A stretch of DNA of 11,934 nt from Actinomycetota bacterium (GCA_013698195.1 JACCVK010000170.1:1-11934), one strand, 5' to 3'. Counted from the stretch's first letter, positions 5,214-11,934 are shown. The notes: generated from the letters alone by a model not told the origin. Program-made: numbers and translations.

Positions 5214-6260
5214 TTAACCCCCGATGTACGACATCTCGACCTTGCGCATGGAGCTTGTCCGTTCCGTTCGGAGCTCCGAATAGCGGTCGGTTCTCCGTGT
5301 CCAGACTGCGCGGATCGTCTCGTCGAGCTCCTCGTCGGTCGTTTCGGCGCGGAGCACCGAGCGCAGGTCGTGGCCCCGCACCGAGAACAAGCACGTGTAG
5401 AGCTTTCCGTCCGCCGAAAGCCGGGCGCGAGTGCAGTCCCCGCAGAACGGCTGCGTGACGGACGCGATGACGCCGATCTCGCCGGCCCCGTCGAGGTAGC
5501 GATAGCGCTGCGCGACCTCACCCCGATACCCGGCCGCGAGTGGCTCGAGCGGGAACTCGGCGCCGATCGTGCGCACGATCTCGGCCGCGGGAAACACGTC
5601 GTCCATGCGCCAGCCGTTTGTCGCGCCGACGTCCATGAACTCGATGAAGCGCACCGCGTGCTCGGTGCCACGGAATCGCCGGACGATGTCGAGGACGGAT
5701 CCTTCGTTCAGCCCGCGCTTGACGACGACGTTGACCTTCACGGGGAGCCCGGCTGCCTCCGCCGCGTCTATTCCGCCCAGCACGCGCGCGACCGGGAAGT
5801 CGACGTCGTTCATCGCCCGGAACACCTCGTCGTCGAGAGAGTCGAGGCTCACGGTCACGCGGGTGAGGCCCGCGTCGGCGAGTGCCTGCGCCTTCTGCGC
5901 GAGCAGGGCGCCGTTCGTCGTCAGCGTAAGGTCGAGGTCGCCGAGCGTGGCAAGCTGCCCGATCAGGTGCTCGAGTCCTCGGCGCAGCAGCGGCTCGCCA
6001 CCCGTGATCCGGAGCTTTTGCACCCCGAGCCCGACGAAGACGCGAGAGACGCGCTCGATCTCCTCGAAGGTGAGCAGCTCGCGCCGCGGGAGGAAGCGGT
6101 AGTCGTGGCCGAAGACCTCTTTCGGCATGCAATAAACGCAGCGGAAGTTGCAGCGGTCGGTGACTGAGATGCGGAGGTCGCGCAGCGGCCGGCCCAGTGA
6201 ATCGAGCGCGGGCGCAGCGAGCGCGGGCTCAGCGAGCGTTGGCGTGTCGCGGGTGGTCAC
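5214..6260 (-). CDS. moaA: GTP 3',8-cyclase MoaA (molybdenum cofactor synthesis)
   Basis: MoaA is a radical-SAM enzyme that converts GTP to 3',8-cyclo-7,8-dihydro-GTP, the first step of molybdopterin synthesis, with MoaC completing cPMP. The product is 348 residues. The N-terminal SAM cluster motif is C37-x3-C41-x2-C44 in TDRCNFRCVYCMP; the SAM-binding GGEP follows in KLRITGGEPLLRRG. The second cluster is in CGDCTRARLSADGKLYTC, a C-x2-C-x13-C motif that holds GTP. The chain ends with Gly-Gly, which is conserved in MoaA and needed for catalysis in studied members. All key residues appear intact. No other moa gene lies nearby, so it is a solitary member of the pathway in this window. The GTG start has no Shine-Dalgarno; a TACGCT lies 6 nt upstream, again hinting at leaderless expression. 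Confidence 0.96.
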   Translation of the reverse strand: MTTRDTPTLAEPALAAPALDSLGRPLRDLRISVTDRCNFRCVYCMPKEVFGHDYRFLPRRELLTFEEIERVSRVFVGLGVQKLRITGGEPLLRRGLEHLIGQLATLGDLDLTLTTNGALLAQKAQALADAGLTRVTVSLDSLDDEVFRAMNDVDFPVARVLGGIDAAEAAGLPVKVNVVVKRGLNEGSVLDIVRRFRGTEHAVRFIEFMDVGATNGWRMDDVFPAAEIVRTIGAEFPLEPLAAGYRGEVAQRYRYLDGAGEIGVIASVTQPFCGDCTRARLSADGKLYTCLFSVRGHDLRSVLRAETTDEELDETIRAVWTRRTDRYSELRTERTSSMRKVEMSYIGG

Positions 6261-6271
6261 ACAGACAGCGT

Positions 6272-6281
6272 AGTGGCCACT
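6272..6281. repeat. 10-bp palindrome between moaA and the CsbD-like gene
   Basis: AGTGGCCACT is a perfect palindrome 12 bp upstream of the moaA GTG. It lies just upstream of the CsbD stress promoter. It could be an operator for moaA, but 10-bp palindromes in GC-rich DNA are not rare. Confidence 0.25.
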
Positions 6282-6296
6282 CAGCCTTGCTCGGCG

Positions 6297-6322
6297 GTTT
6301 GCCGTTCAGCCGACCAGGGAAT
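6297..6322 (+). promoter_or_regulatory. SigB-type stress promoter of the CsbD-like gene
   Basis: GTTTGC (6297-6302) and GGGAAT (6317-6322) are separated by 14 nt. The known SigB-family consensus is GTTT followed after 12-16 nt by GGGTAT or GGGAAT. The predicted transcript start is near 6330, leaving a short leader with AAAGGAG. The Bacillus csbD gene is SigB-controlled, so promoter and gene agree. Confidence 0.65.
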
Positions 6323-6353
6323 CTTTCGCCGACCGCTTCGAAAGGAGAACACG

Positions 6354-6566
6354 GTGGAACAAGATCGCATTGAAGGCAAGGCCAAAGAGGTCGAAGGCAA
6401 GATCACGGGCGACGAGAGCCGCGAGGCCGAGGGCAAGACTCAGAGCACGTGGGGCGAGGCGAAGGACAAGGCCGACGACGCCTGGGAGGATGTGAAGGAC
6501 AAGGTCGGCGACATGGTCGACGGAGACGACGACGACAAGAAGAGCGACGAGGTCAAGGCGGGCTAG
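6354..6566 (+). CDS. CsbD-family general stress protein
   Basis: This small, very hydrophilic protein has 70 residues. The N-terminus EQDRIEGKAKEVEGKITGDE is the classic CsbD pattern, followed by a second GK/GEAKDK repeat (EGKTQSTWGEAKDKADDAW) and an acidic Asp run near residues 58-62. CsbD proteins are abundant in stress but their molecular role is unclear. The GTG at 6354 is chosen because AAAGGAG lies 7 nt upstream and the domain begins right after it; a longer frame from 6273 has no such support and would run through the promoter. The gene is monocistronic by layout: a SigB-type promoter in front, a strong hairpin behind, and the stop codon inside the palindrome GCGGGCTAGCCCGC. Confidence 0.92.
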   Translation: MEQDRIEGKAKEVEGKITGDESREAEGKTQSTWGEAKDKADDAWEDVKDKVGDMVDGDDDDKKSDEVKAG

Positions 6567-6591
6567 CCCGCACCGTCACGTCGTTGGATCT

Positions 6592-6626
6592 CGGGAGGCG
6601 CCTCCAAGGGGGCGCCTCCCGGCTTT
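6592..6626 (+). terminator. intrinsic terminator after the CsbD-like gene
   Basis: Perfect 11-bp arms, CGGGAGGCGCC and GGCGCCTCCCG, flank an 8-nt loop and are followed by GCTTTA. The stem is very GC-rich and the T-run short, as is common in GC-rich bacteria. It lies 25 nt after the stop codon and only 11 nt before the next start, so the next gene needs either readthrough or a promoter overlapping this site. Confidence 0.75.
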
Positions 6627-6637
6627 AGGTTGCGCAG

Positions 6638-7519
6638 GTGCGCGGATCCGCTCCGATTCTTCTCCTGATCGGGGTGACCGCGATCTGGGGGCTCACCTTC
6701 GTCCAGGTTCAGGACGCTCTCGCGCTCTACCCGCTCTTCGCGTTCCTTGCCGTCCGGTTCGCCATCTCGATGGTCGTCCTGGCGCCGTTCGCCATAGGCC
6801 CGCTTCGGGAGCTGCCACGGGAAGGTGTCCTCGCCGGCCTCGGAGTCGGGGTGCTGCTCGCCGCGGCGTACGGGCTTCAGACCGCGGGGCTCGAGCTGAC
6901 GACTGTTACGAGCACCGGCTTCATCACCGGGCTCTACGTCGTTTTCACGCCGCTCATCGCGTTCTGGCTCTTCGGAACGCGCGTGCCCGCGATTGCGTGG
7001 GTCGGGGTTGGGTTCGCCGTCTTCGGGCTCCTTCTCCTGAACGGCGTTCCGGGCGGCTCGACGGTCGGGAACGGGTTGGTGGTCGCGAACGCCGTCGCGC
7101 AGTCGTTCCAGATCGCGTCGATGGAGCGATTCGCGCCCCGCTACGACGCGCGTGCGCTGACGTTCCTCCAGATGACGACCTGCTTCGTCGGCTTTCTCGT
7201 GATCGCGCTCGCGCTCGGGGAGCTCGAGGTGCCGCGGGGTTGGACGGTGTGGGGCGCGCTTCTCGTCACGGGGATCTTTGCCGGCGCGCTCGGCTATCTG
7301 ATCGCGACGTGGGTGCAGGCGCGGACGACGGCGGCACGGGCCGCGCTCGTGTTCACCCTCGAGGCGCCCTTCGCCGCGCTCTTCGGGGTGCTGCTGGCAA
7401 ACGAAGTGCTCGGATGGCTCGGATGGCTCGGCTGCGCGGTGATGCTCGCCGGCATCGTGCTCGCCGAGCCTGCGGCCTCGGCGGCGTTGCGTCGCCTCGT
7501 CGGACGGGACGGCGCCTAA
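6638..7519 (+). CDS. EamA-family transporter, first of a tandem pair
   Basis: The product is 293 residues with ten membrane helices in two EamA repeats. The first helix has TAIWGLTFV and the fourth region YGLQTAGLELTTVTSTGFITGLYVVFTPL, a well-conserved EamA block. The second repeat ends AALVFTLEAPFAALFGVLLANEVL, also typical. This is probably a metabolite exporter in the cytoplasmic membrane with unknown substrate. The GTG at 6638 lies 11 nt after the CsbD terminator hairpin with only a weak TAGG upstream, leaving little room for a separate promoter. Its TAA stop is 3 nt before the GTG of the next EamA gene, so the two are almost certainly co-translated and may act as a pair. Confidence 0.87.
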   Translation: MRGSAPILLLIGVTAIWGLTFVQVQDALALYPLFAFLAVRFAISMVVLAPFAIGPLRELPREGVLAGLGVGVLLAAAYGLQTAGLELTTVTSTGFITGLYVVFTPLIAFWLFGTRVPAIAWVGVGFAVFGLLLLNGVPGGSTVGNGLVVANAVAQSFQIASMERFAPRYDARALTFLQMTTCFVGFLVIALALGELEVPRGWTVWGALLVTGIFAGALGYLIATWVQARTTAARAALVFTLEAPFAALFGVLLANEVLGWLGWLGCAVMLAGIVLAEPAASAALRRLVGRDGA

Positions 7520-7522
7520 CAC

Positions 7523-8371
7523 GTGGACGCCGTCGTTCTCGCGCTCGCGTCGGCGGCGCTCTTCGGCGCGATGACCGTGGCACTGAGGTTTGCGCTCGCT
7601 CGCGGCGCGAGCGCAGAGCTCGGCACGCTCCTCACCGTCCTACCGGCGCTCGGAGTTGCGCTCGCCGCCGCGATTCTGCGCTTCGACTGGGATCTCTCCG
7701 GATTGTGGCCGTTCGCGCTTGCCGGGATCCTGGGGCCGGGATTCTCGCAGACCTTCTTCACGCTCGCAGTACGCGACGCGGGCCCCGCTCGAAGCTCGGT
7801 GGCCGTGGGGACGGCCCCGCTCTTTTCCGTCGTCATCGCGCTCGTCTTCCTGGGCGAGCCAGTGCTCGCGGGTGTGCTCGGCGGAGCCGTGCTGATCGTC
7901 GTCGGGGGACTTCTGTTCGTGGGCGAGCGCGAGTGGCCGCAGCACGTGAAGAGAATCGGCCTCGTCTACGCGATCGCGTCGGCAGTCGTGTTCGCCACCC
8001 GGGACAACCTCGTGCGCTGGCTCTCGGTCGACACGGACGTCAGCCCCGAGCTCGCCGCGACCGTCACGCTCGCCAGCGGCTCGCTCGTCATCGCCGCCTG
8101 GCTCATCGTCAGCCGTCGTCCCTTCTCCTTCGCGCCACTCCGGGCCTTCGCGCCCGCGGGGATCCTCTTCGGGCTCTCGTACGTCTGCCTGTTCGAGGCG
8201 TTCGCGCGAGGGCGGGTGACCGTGGTCTCGCCCCTCGTCGCGACGGAGTCGCTCTGGGGCGTCCTCTTCTCCGCGCTCTTGCTTCGCCGATTGGAGTTGA
8301 TCGGGGTGCGCCTCGCCGCGGGCGCCGTTCTGATCGTCGCCGGCGGGCTCCTGATCGGCGTCTTTCGCTAG
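7523..8371 (+). CDS. EamA-family transporter, second of a tandem pair
   Basis: The product is 282 residues with about ten hydrophobic helices in two repeats. It shows the family features of small residues at helix contacts, FTLAVRDAGPARSSVAVGTAPLFSVVIALVFLGEPV at the end of repeat one (given as family context), and SPLVATESLWGVLFSALLLRR in repeat two. It is clearly diverged from the gene before it, so this is not a recent duplication. The GTG start lies 3 nt after the upstream TAA with no clear Shine-Dalgarno, consistent with translational coupling. Some DMT-family transporters work as two-gene pairs, and this arrangement allows that. Substrate unknown. Transcription may continue into the dnaK region, because no strong terminator separates them. 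Confidence 0.85.
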   Translation: MDAVVLALASAALFGAMTVALRFALARGASAELGTLLTVLPALGVALAAAILRFDWDLSGLWPFALAGILGPGFSQTFFTLAVRDAGPARSSVAVGTAPLFSVVIALVFLGEPVLAGVLGGAVLIVVGGLLFVGEREWPQHVKRIGLVYAIASAVVFATRDNLVRWLSVDTDVSPELAATVTLASGSLVIAAWLIVSRRPFSFAPLRAFAPAGILFGLSYVCLFEAFARGRVTVVSPLVATESLWGVLFSALLLRRLELIGVRLAAGAVLIVAGGLLIGVFR

Positions 8372-8389
8372 GCGCACGCACCGGCCCCG

Positions 8390-8411
8390 GCCTGATCTGC
8401 TACGGTCAGGC
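8390..8411 (+). promoter_or_regulatory. candidate dnaK promoter region with a small inverted repeat
   Basis: TGCTACGGT (8398-8406) reads as an extended -10 (TG-n-TAnnnT), embedded in the loop of an inverted repeat GCCTGA / TCAGGC. A start near 8413 would give a leader of about 40 nt. No clear -35 is seen. A hairpin ending the EamA transcript is the alternative reading. Confidence 0.35.
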
Positions 8412-8451
8412 GCAGATTTTCATCAAAGTCAAGACTCAACAAGGAGACATC

Positions 8452-10380
8452 ATGACGAAGACCATCGGAATCGACCTCGGCACGACCAACTCCTGTATGG
8501 CCGTGCTCGAGGGCTCGGAGCCGACCGTCATCCCGAATGCCGAGGGCGGGCGCACGACCCCGTCCGTCGTCGCCTTCGGAAGAGACGGGCAGCGGCTCGT
8601 GGGCGCGCCCGCAAAGCGCCAGCAGGTAACGAATCCACAGAACACGATCTTCTCGATCAAGCGTTTCATGGGTCGCAAGTACGAGGAGGTCTCCGAGGAG
8701 ATGAAGATCGTCCCGTACGAGGTCCAACAAGGCCCGAACGGGGACGTCCGCGTGACGGCCGAGGGAACGGAGTACGCCCCGCCCGAAATCTCGGCGATGA
8801 TCCTTCAGAAGCTGAAGGCGGACGCGGAGGCCTACCTCGGCGAGCCGGTCGCCGAAGCGGTCGTGACCGTTCCCGCCTACTTCAACAACGCCCAGCGCGA
8901 GGCCACGAAGGATGCGGGCAAGATCGCCGGCCTGAACGTGCTGCGGATCATCAACGAGCCGACCGCGGCAGCGCTCGCGTACGGCCTCGACAAGGAAGAC
9001 ACCGAGCACACGATTCTCGTCTTCGACCTCGGCGGTGGCACTTTCGACGTCTCCGTCCTCGAGCTCGGGGAGGGCGTCTACCACGTCAAGGCGACGAACG
9101 GCGACAACCACTTGGGCGGGGACAACTTCGACAAGGCGGTCGTCGACTGGATGATCGCGGAGTTCAAGCGCGACCAGGGCATCGACCTCGGGCAGGACCC
9201 GATGGCGCTCCAGCGGCTCTACGAGGCGGGCGAGAAGGCGAAGATCGAGCTCTCGTCGACGATGACGACGCAGATCAACCTGCCGTTCATCACCGCGACA
9301 CCCGAGGGCCCGAAGCACCTCGACCTCCAGCTCACGCGGGCGAAGCTGAACGAGCTCGCGCACGGACTGCTCGAGCGGACGGTCGAGCCGACGAAGCAGG
9401 CACTCGCCGACGCCGGCTTGACCGCAGCCGACATCGAGCACGTCGTGCTCGTCGGCGGCATGACCCGCATGCCGGCCGTGCAGGAGAAGGTCAAGGAGCT
9501 GATCGGCAAGGATCCGCACAAGGGCGTGAACCCGGACGAGGTCGTCGCTGTCGGCGCGGCCATCCAGGCGGGCGTGCTCAAGGGCGACGTCAAGGACGTG
9601 CTCTTGCTCGACGTCACACCGCTCTCGCTCGGCATCGAGACCAAGGGCGGCGTCTTCACGAAGCTCATCGAGCGGAACACCACCATCCCGACCCGCAAGG
9701 CGGAGGTCTTCACGACGGCGGAGGACAACCAGCCTTCGGTCGAGATCCACGTGGGCCAGGGCGAGTCGGAGATGATCTCGTTCAACAAGACGCTCGGGAA
9801 GTTCCAGCTCGTCGGGATCCCGCCGGCGATGCGCGGGATGCCGCAGGTCGAGGTCTCGTTCGACATCGACGCGAACGGGATCATCAACGTGTCTGCGAAG
9901 GATCTGGGCACGGGGAACGAGCAGCAGATCCGCATAGAGGGCGGGTCGGGGCTGTCCGAGCAGGACGTCGACCGGATGATCAAGGACGCAGAGGAGCACG
10001 CCGGCGAGGCGCAGAAGCTCCACGAGCTTGCGGATGCCCGGAATCTGGGCGAGCAACTCGCGTACCAGTCCGAGCGCGCGCTCGCTGAGCATCGCGAGAA
10101 GCTCGACGAGGCGGACGCGTCGACGATCGAGGGACGGATCATGGAGCTTCGGCAGGCAGTCGAGGGCTCGGACGTCACCGACATCCAGGCGAAGACGAAC
10201 GCGCTGCAGGAAGCGTCGCGGACACTGGCGGATGCCGTGTACGCGCAGGCGACGGCAGCGGCACAGTCGCAGGCCGCAGGTGGATCCTCCGGTAACGGCG
10301 ACTCGGCCGCTGCAGACGACGAGGTCGTCGAGGACGCGGACTTCGAGGTCATCGACGAGGAAGAGACGACGCGCTCGTGA
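8452..10380 (+). CDS. dnaK: Hsp70 chaperone DnaK
   Basis: DnaK is the ATP-driven cytoplasmic chaperone that binds unfolded peptides; DnaJ stimulates its ATPase and GrpE exchanges its nucleotide. The product is 642 residues, near the usual length. Visible landmarks are GIDLGTTNS (6-14, phosphate loop 1), DLGGGTFD (192-199, phosphate loop 2), LVGGMTRMP (333-341, adenosine site), the interdomain linker VLLLDVTPLSLG (from 383) and a substrate-binding domain with NKTLGKF. The lid is followed by an Ala/Gln/Ser-rich stretch and an acidic tail ending near FEVIDEEE, as in most bacterial DnaKs. The ATG has AAGGAG 6 nt upstream, and the conserved N-terminus begins right there; a much longer in-frame ORF upstream is a shadow of the EamA genes. 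The stop overlaps the grpE start by 4 nt. Confidence 0.99.
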   Translation: MTKTIGIDLGTTNSCMAVLEGSEPTVIPNAEGGRTTPSVVAFGRDGQRLVGAPAKRQQVTNPQNTIFSIKRFMGRKYEEVSEEMKIVPYEVQQGPNGDVRVTAEGTEYAPPEISAMILQKLKADAEAYLGEPVAEAVVTVPAYFNNAQREATKDAGKIAGLNVLRIINEPTAAALAYGLDKEDTEHTILVFDLGGGTFDVSVLELGEGVYHVKATNGDNHLGGDNFDKAVVDWMIAEFKRDQGIDLGQDPMALQRLYEAGEKAKIELSSTMTTQINLPFITATPEGPKHLDLQLTRAKLNELAHGLLERTVEPTKQALADAGLTAADIEHVVLVGGMTRMPAVQEKVKELIGKDPHKGVNPDEVVAVGAAIQAGVLKGDVKDVLLLDVTPLSLGIETKGGVFTKLIERNTTIPTRKAEVFTTAEDNQPSVEIHVGQGESEMISFNKTLGKFQLVGIPPAMRGMPQVEVSFDIDANGIINVSAKDLGTGNEQQIRIEGGSGLSEQDVDRMIKDAEEHAGEAQKLHELADARNLGEQLAYQSERALAEHREKLDEADASTIEGRIMELRQAVEGSDVTDIQAKTNALQEASRTLADAVYAQATAAAQSQAAGGSSGNGDSAAADDEVVEDADFEVIDEEETTRS

Positions 10381-10970
10381 CGAGCAAGCGACATCGCGGG
10401 GAAACGGCCAACGCCGTTTCCCCCGAGGAACAGGCGGGGTCAGACCCCGGGGGTCTCAGCGCCCAAGACAAGCGGGATTCTGATGAGGCGGGGTCAGACC
10501 CCGGCGGCCCCACCGAGTCCGCCCTGCTCGATCGGCTGGCCGCGCTCGAGCTCGAGCGGGACGAGTATCTCGCGCTCGCTCAGCGCGTTCAGGCGGACTT
10601 CGACAACTTCCGCAAGCGAACGACGCGTGACCAGGAACGGCTCGTCGGACACGCGCACGAGCGGCTCGTACGCGAGCTGCTTCCGATTCTCGACGATCTC
10701 GAGCGGTCGCTCGAGGCCGCCGAGCGTCACGAAGAGGCGGCCCTCGTCGAGGGCGTTCGTCTCGTCGAGCGCTCGTTGCGCAAGGCGCTCGAGAAGGAGG
10801 GTCTTGCCGAAATCGAGACGGGTGGCGCGTTCGACCCGCATGTCCACGAGGCGCTGCTCACGCAGGCTCGCGAAGGCGCTGATCCCGGATCGGTCTTGGA
10901 GGTCGTGCTGCGCGGCTACCGGCTAGGCGACAAGGTGGTCCGCCCGGCTCGGGTGATCGTGGCGGAGTAG
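10377..10970 (+). CDS. grpE: nucleotide exchange factor GrpE
   Basis: GrpE is the dimeric cofactor that releases ADP from DnaK. The product is 197 residues. The conserved part starts near residue 50: a coiled-coil helix (ELERDEYLALAQRVQADFDNFRKRT, 58-82), the LLPILDDLERSL segment (101-112), FDPHVHEAL (152-160) and the closing RGYRLGDKVVRPARVIVAE beta domain. Residues 1-49 are disordered, charged and Gly/Ser/Pro-rich, and are largely encoded by palindromic repeats; AGSDPGG appears twice (20-26 and 38-44). GTG at 10377 overlaps the dnaK stop as GTGA, so translation is coupled. The gene is followed 2 nt later by dnaJ. Function should be intact, because the repeats lie outside the folded part. 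Confidence 0.97.
   Translation: MTSKRHRGETANAVSPEEQAGSDPGGLSAQDKRDSDEAGSDPGGPTESALLDRLAALELERDEYLALAQRVQADFDNFRKRTTRDQERLVGHAHERLVRELLPILDDLERSLEAAERHEEAALVEGVRLVERSLRKALEKEGLAEIETGGAFDPHVHEALLTQAREGADPGSVLEVVLRGYRLGDKVVRPARVIVAE
10398..10423. repeat. palindromic hairpin repeat inside the grpE 5' coding end
   Basis: GGGGAAACGGC and its perfect reverse complement flank a CAAC loop, giving an 11-bp stem. It encodes part of the disordered N-terminus of GrpE (about residues 8-16). Its form resembles a REP-like extragenic palindrome, although here it sits within a gene. Confidence 0.6.
10432..10450. repeat. GGGGTCAGACCCC palindromic repeat, copy 1
   Basis: AGGCGGGGTCAGACCCCGG is repeated exactly 54 bp downstream. 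The core CGGGGTCAGACCCCG is a perfect palindrome around one base. It encodes the AGSDPGG heptapeptide of GrpE, and the 54-bp offset keeps the frame. Confidence 0.65.
10486..10504. repeat. GGGGTCAGACCCC palindromic repeat, copy 2
   Basis: This is identical over 19 bp to copy 1 at 10432-10450 and encodes the same AGSDPGG heptapeptide in the same frame. Flanking sequence differs on both sides, so the copies look like separate repeat units rather than part of a longer duplication. Confidence 0.65.
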
Positions 10971-10972
10971 CA

Positions 10973-11934
10973 ATGCGTAGCCCCTACGAGGTGCTCGGCG
11001 TCCCGAAGACGGCGTCCGACGAGGAGATCAAGAAGGCGTATCGCGGGCTCGCGCGCGAGAACCATCCGGATCGCAATCCGGGCGACGATGCTGCGGAGGA
11101 GCGCTTCAAAGAGGTTCAAGGCGCCTACGACCTCCTCGCCGATCCCGAGAAGCGGCGCTCGTACGACACGTTCGGTGCGACCGGGGCGCGCGGCGGACCT
11201 GCGGGCGGCCAGGGCGGCTTCGGCGGCATGCGCTTCGAGGAGTTCGACCTAGGCAACCTCGGCGACTTGCTCGGAGGCATGTTCGGAGGCGGCTCGGCGC
11301 GCAGAGGCCCACGTCAAGCCATGCGCGGCGACGACCTCGAGACGCGTGTCCGAGTCTCGTTCGACGATTCGCTCCGCGGCGTCCAGGTTCGGGTGCCAGT
11401 CGAGAGCGACGCGGTCTGCTCGGTTTGTCACGGAACCGGAGCCGAACCGGGTACGTCGCCTGTCGTCTGTCCGGAGTGCAGCGGGCGCGGTGTCGTCTCC
11501 GACGCGCAAGGCCTGTTTGCGTTCTCGCAGCCGTGTCCTCGCTGTCAGGGAAACGGTGCGATCGTCGAGTCGCCGTGCAAGCGGTGTCGAGGGACGGGGA
11601 GCGAGCGGAAGCGCCGTCAGTTCAACGTCAAGATCCCAGCAGGAGCAAAGACCGGGACGCGGGTCCGGCTCAAGGGCCGCGGAGAGCCCGGTCGCAACGG
11701 TGGACCGGCCGGCGACCTGCACGTCGTCGTGGACGTCGAGCCGTCGCCGCTCTACGAGCGTCGCGGCCCTGATCTCTTGCTCGAGGTTCCGGTCACGTAT
11801 GCGGAGGCCGCTCTAGGCGCCTCCGTGCAGATCCCGACCCCGGACGGGCCGGTGTCGCTCAAGATTCCGGCGGGCACGGAGAGCGGCAAGCTCCTCCGCG
11901 TCAAGGGCCGCGGAGCGCCGCACCTCAAGGGCAA
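10973..11934 (+). CDS. dnaJ: Hsp40 co-chaperone DnaJ, 3' end outside the window
   Basis: DnaJ delivers substrates to DnaK and stimulates its ATP hydrolysis. The first 320 residues are present. The J domain starts at Tyr5 (YEVLGV) and has the catalytic H31-P32-D33. A Gly/Phe-rich linker spans about 65-105. All four zinc-binding CxxCxGxG repeats are present, at C149-C152, C166-C169, C188-C191 and C202-C205, making this a type I DnaJ. The substrate-binding beta domains follow (KIPAGAKTGTRVRLKGRGEPG, and the second copy KIPAGTESGKLLRVKGRG near the edge). The ATG is 2 nt after the grpE stop, with GGAG from the grpE end serving as a Shine-Dalgarno. The gene is cut only by the window end; a typical DnaJ would need about 50 more residues. 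Confidence 0.98.
   Translation, partial: MRSPYEVLGVPKTASDEEIKKAYRGLARENHPDRNPGDDAAEERFKEVQGAYDLLADPEKRRSYDTFGATGARGGPAGGQGGFGGMRFEEFDLGNLGDLLGGMFGGGSARRGPRQAMRGDDLETRVRVSFDDSLRGVQVRVPVESDAVCSVCHGTGAEPGTSPVVCPECSGRGVVSDAQGLFAFSQPCPRCQGNGAIVESPCKRCRGTGSERKRRQFNVKIPAGAKTGTRVRLKGRGEPGRNGGPAGDLHVVVDVEPSPLYERRGPDLLLEVPVTYAEAALGASVQIPTPDGPVSLKIPAGTESGKLLRVKGRGAPHLKG

Noticed and set aside
5034..6167. 377-residue plus-strand ORF across moaA
   Set aside because: It is opposite MoaA, whose radical-SAM motifs and C-terminal Gly-Gly are intact on the minus strand.
6563..7522. 319-residue ORF antisense to the first tandem EamA gene
   Set aside because: It is highly charged, repetitive Arg/Glu/Pro sequence typical of an antisense frame; the plus-strand EamA helices are clear.
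8434..8439. HAIR (HspR) half-site ACTCAA before dnaK
   Set aside because: No matching CTTGAGT lies 7 nt upstream, so one hexamer alone is not evidence.
6997..8451. In-frame upstream extension of dnaK through both EamA genes
   Set aside because: The translated sequence is Arg-rich shadow protein. The DnaK N-terminus begins at the ATG at 8452 with a strong AAGGAG.
8368..10092. 574-residue ORF antisense to dnaK
   Set aside because: Long antisense frames are common opposite GC-rich conserved genes. The product has no recognisable domain and is low-complexity Leu/Arg/Asp-rich, while the plus strand is unmistakably DnaK.

Overview
The window is GC-rich, gene-dense DNA from what looks like an actinobacterium. 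Three things point that way: an actinobacterial-type inositol-3-phosphate synthase, a phosphatidylinositol-phosphate synthase-like CDP-alcohol phosphotransferase, and the gene order dnaK-grpE-dnaJ. The style (GTG starts, 4-nt stop/start overlaps, few Shine-Dalgarno sites at operon starts) would fit the Thermoleophilia/Gaiellales branch, but that placement is inference only.

Region 1 (about 47-4110, minus strand) reads as an inositol-phospholipid operon. In transcription order it holds a PAP2-superfamily membrane protein (3355-4095), a PIP synthase-like enzyme (2684-3358), a small unrecognised ORF (2319-2657), inositol-3-phosphate synthase (Ino1) and a six-helix membrane protein (68-769). Ino1 makes inositol 3-phosphate, PIP synthase attaches it to CDP-diacylglycerol, and the PAP2 protein could remove the phosphate. 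The striking feature is that the Ino1 reading frame continues upstream without a stop through two tandem ribbon-helix-helix (RHH) DNA-binding domains (1906-2250). The RHH domains can therefore only be made as a fusion to the enzyme. An array of TGCTAGCA-type palindromes lies over the likely promoter of this fusion, and another copy lies between the two RHH domains. This suggests a self-regulating enzyme-repressor.

Region 2 (4096-8371) holds an EamA/DMT transporter (4235-5185) behind two strong inverted repeats, the molybdenum-cofactor enzyme MoaA on the minus strand (5214-6260), a CsbD-like stress protein (6354-6566) with a good SigB-type promoter and a strong terminator, and two more EamA transporters in tandem (6638-7519 and 7523-8371).

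Region 3 (8372-11934) is the chaperone operon: dnaK (8452-10380), grpE (10377-10970) and a dnaJ that runs off the window (from 10973). The disordered N-terminus of GrpE is largely encoded by palindromic repeats, one GGGGAAACGGC hairpin and two copies of a 19-bp unit centred on GGGGTCAGACCCC, which looks like repeat invasion of a coding sequence.

No tRNA, rRNA, CRISPR array, transposase or integrase was seen. No stretch over 300 bases lacks a gene call, although the 2251-2683 interval is covered only by the weak 112-residue ORF.
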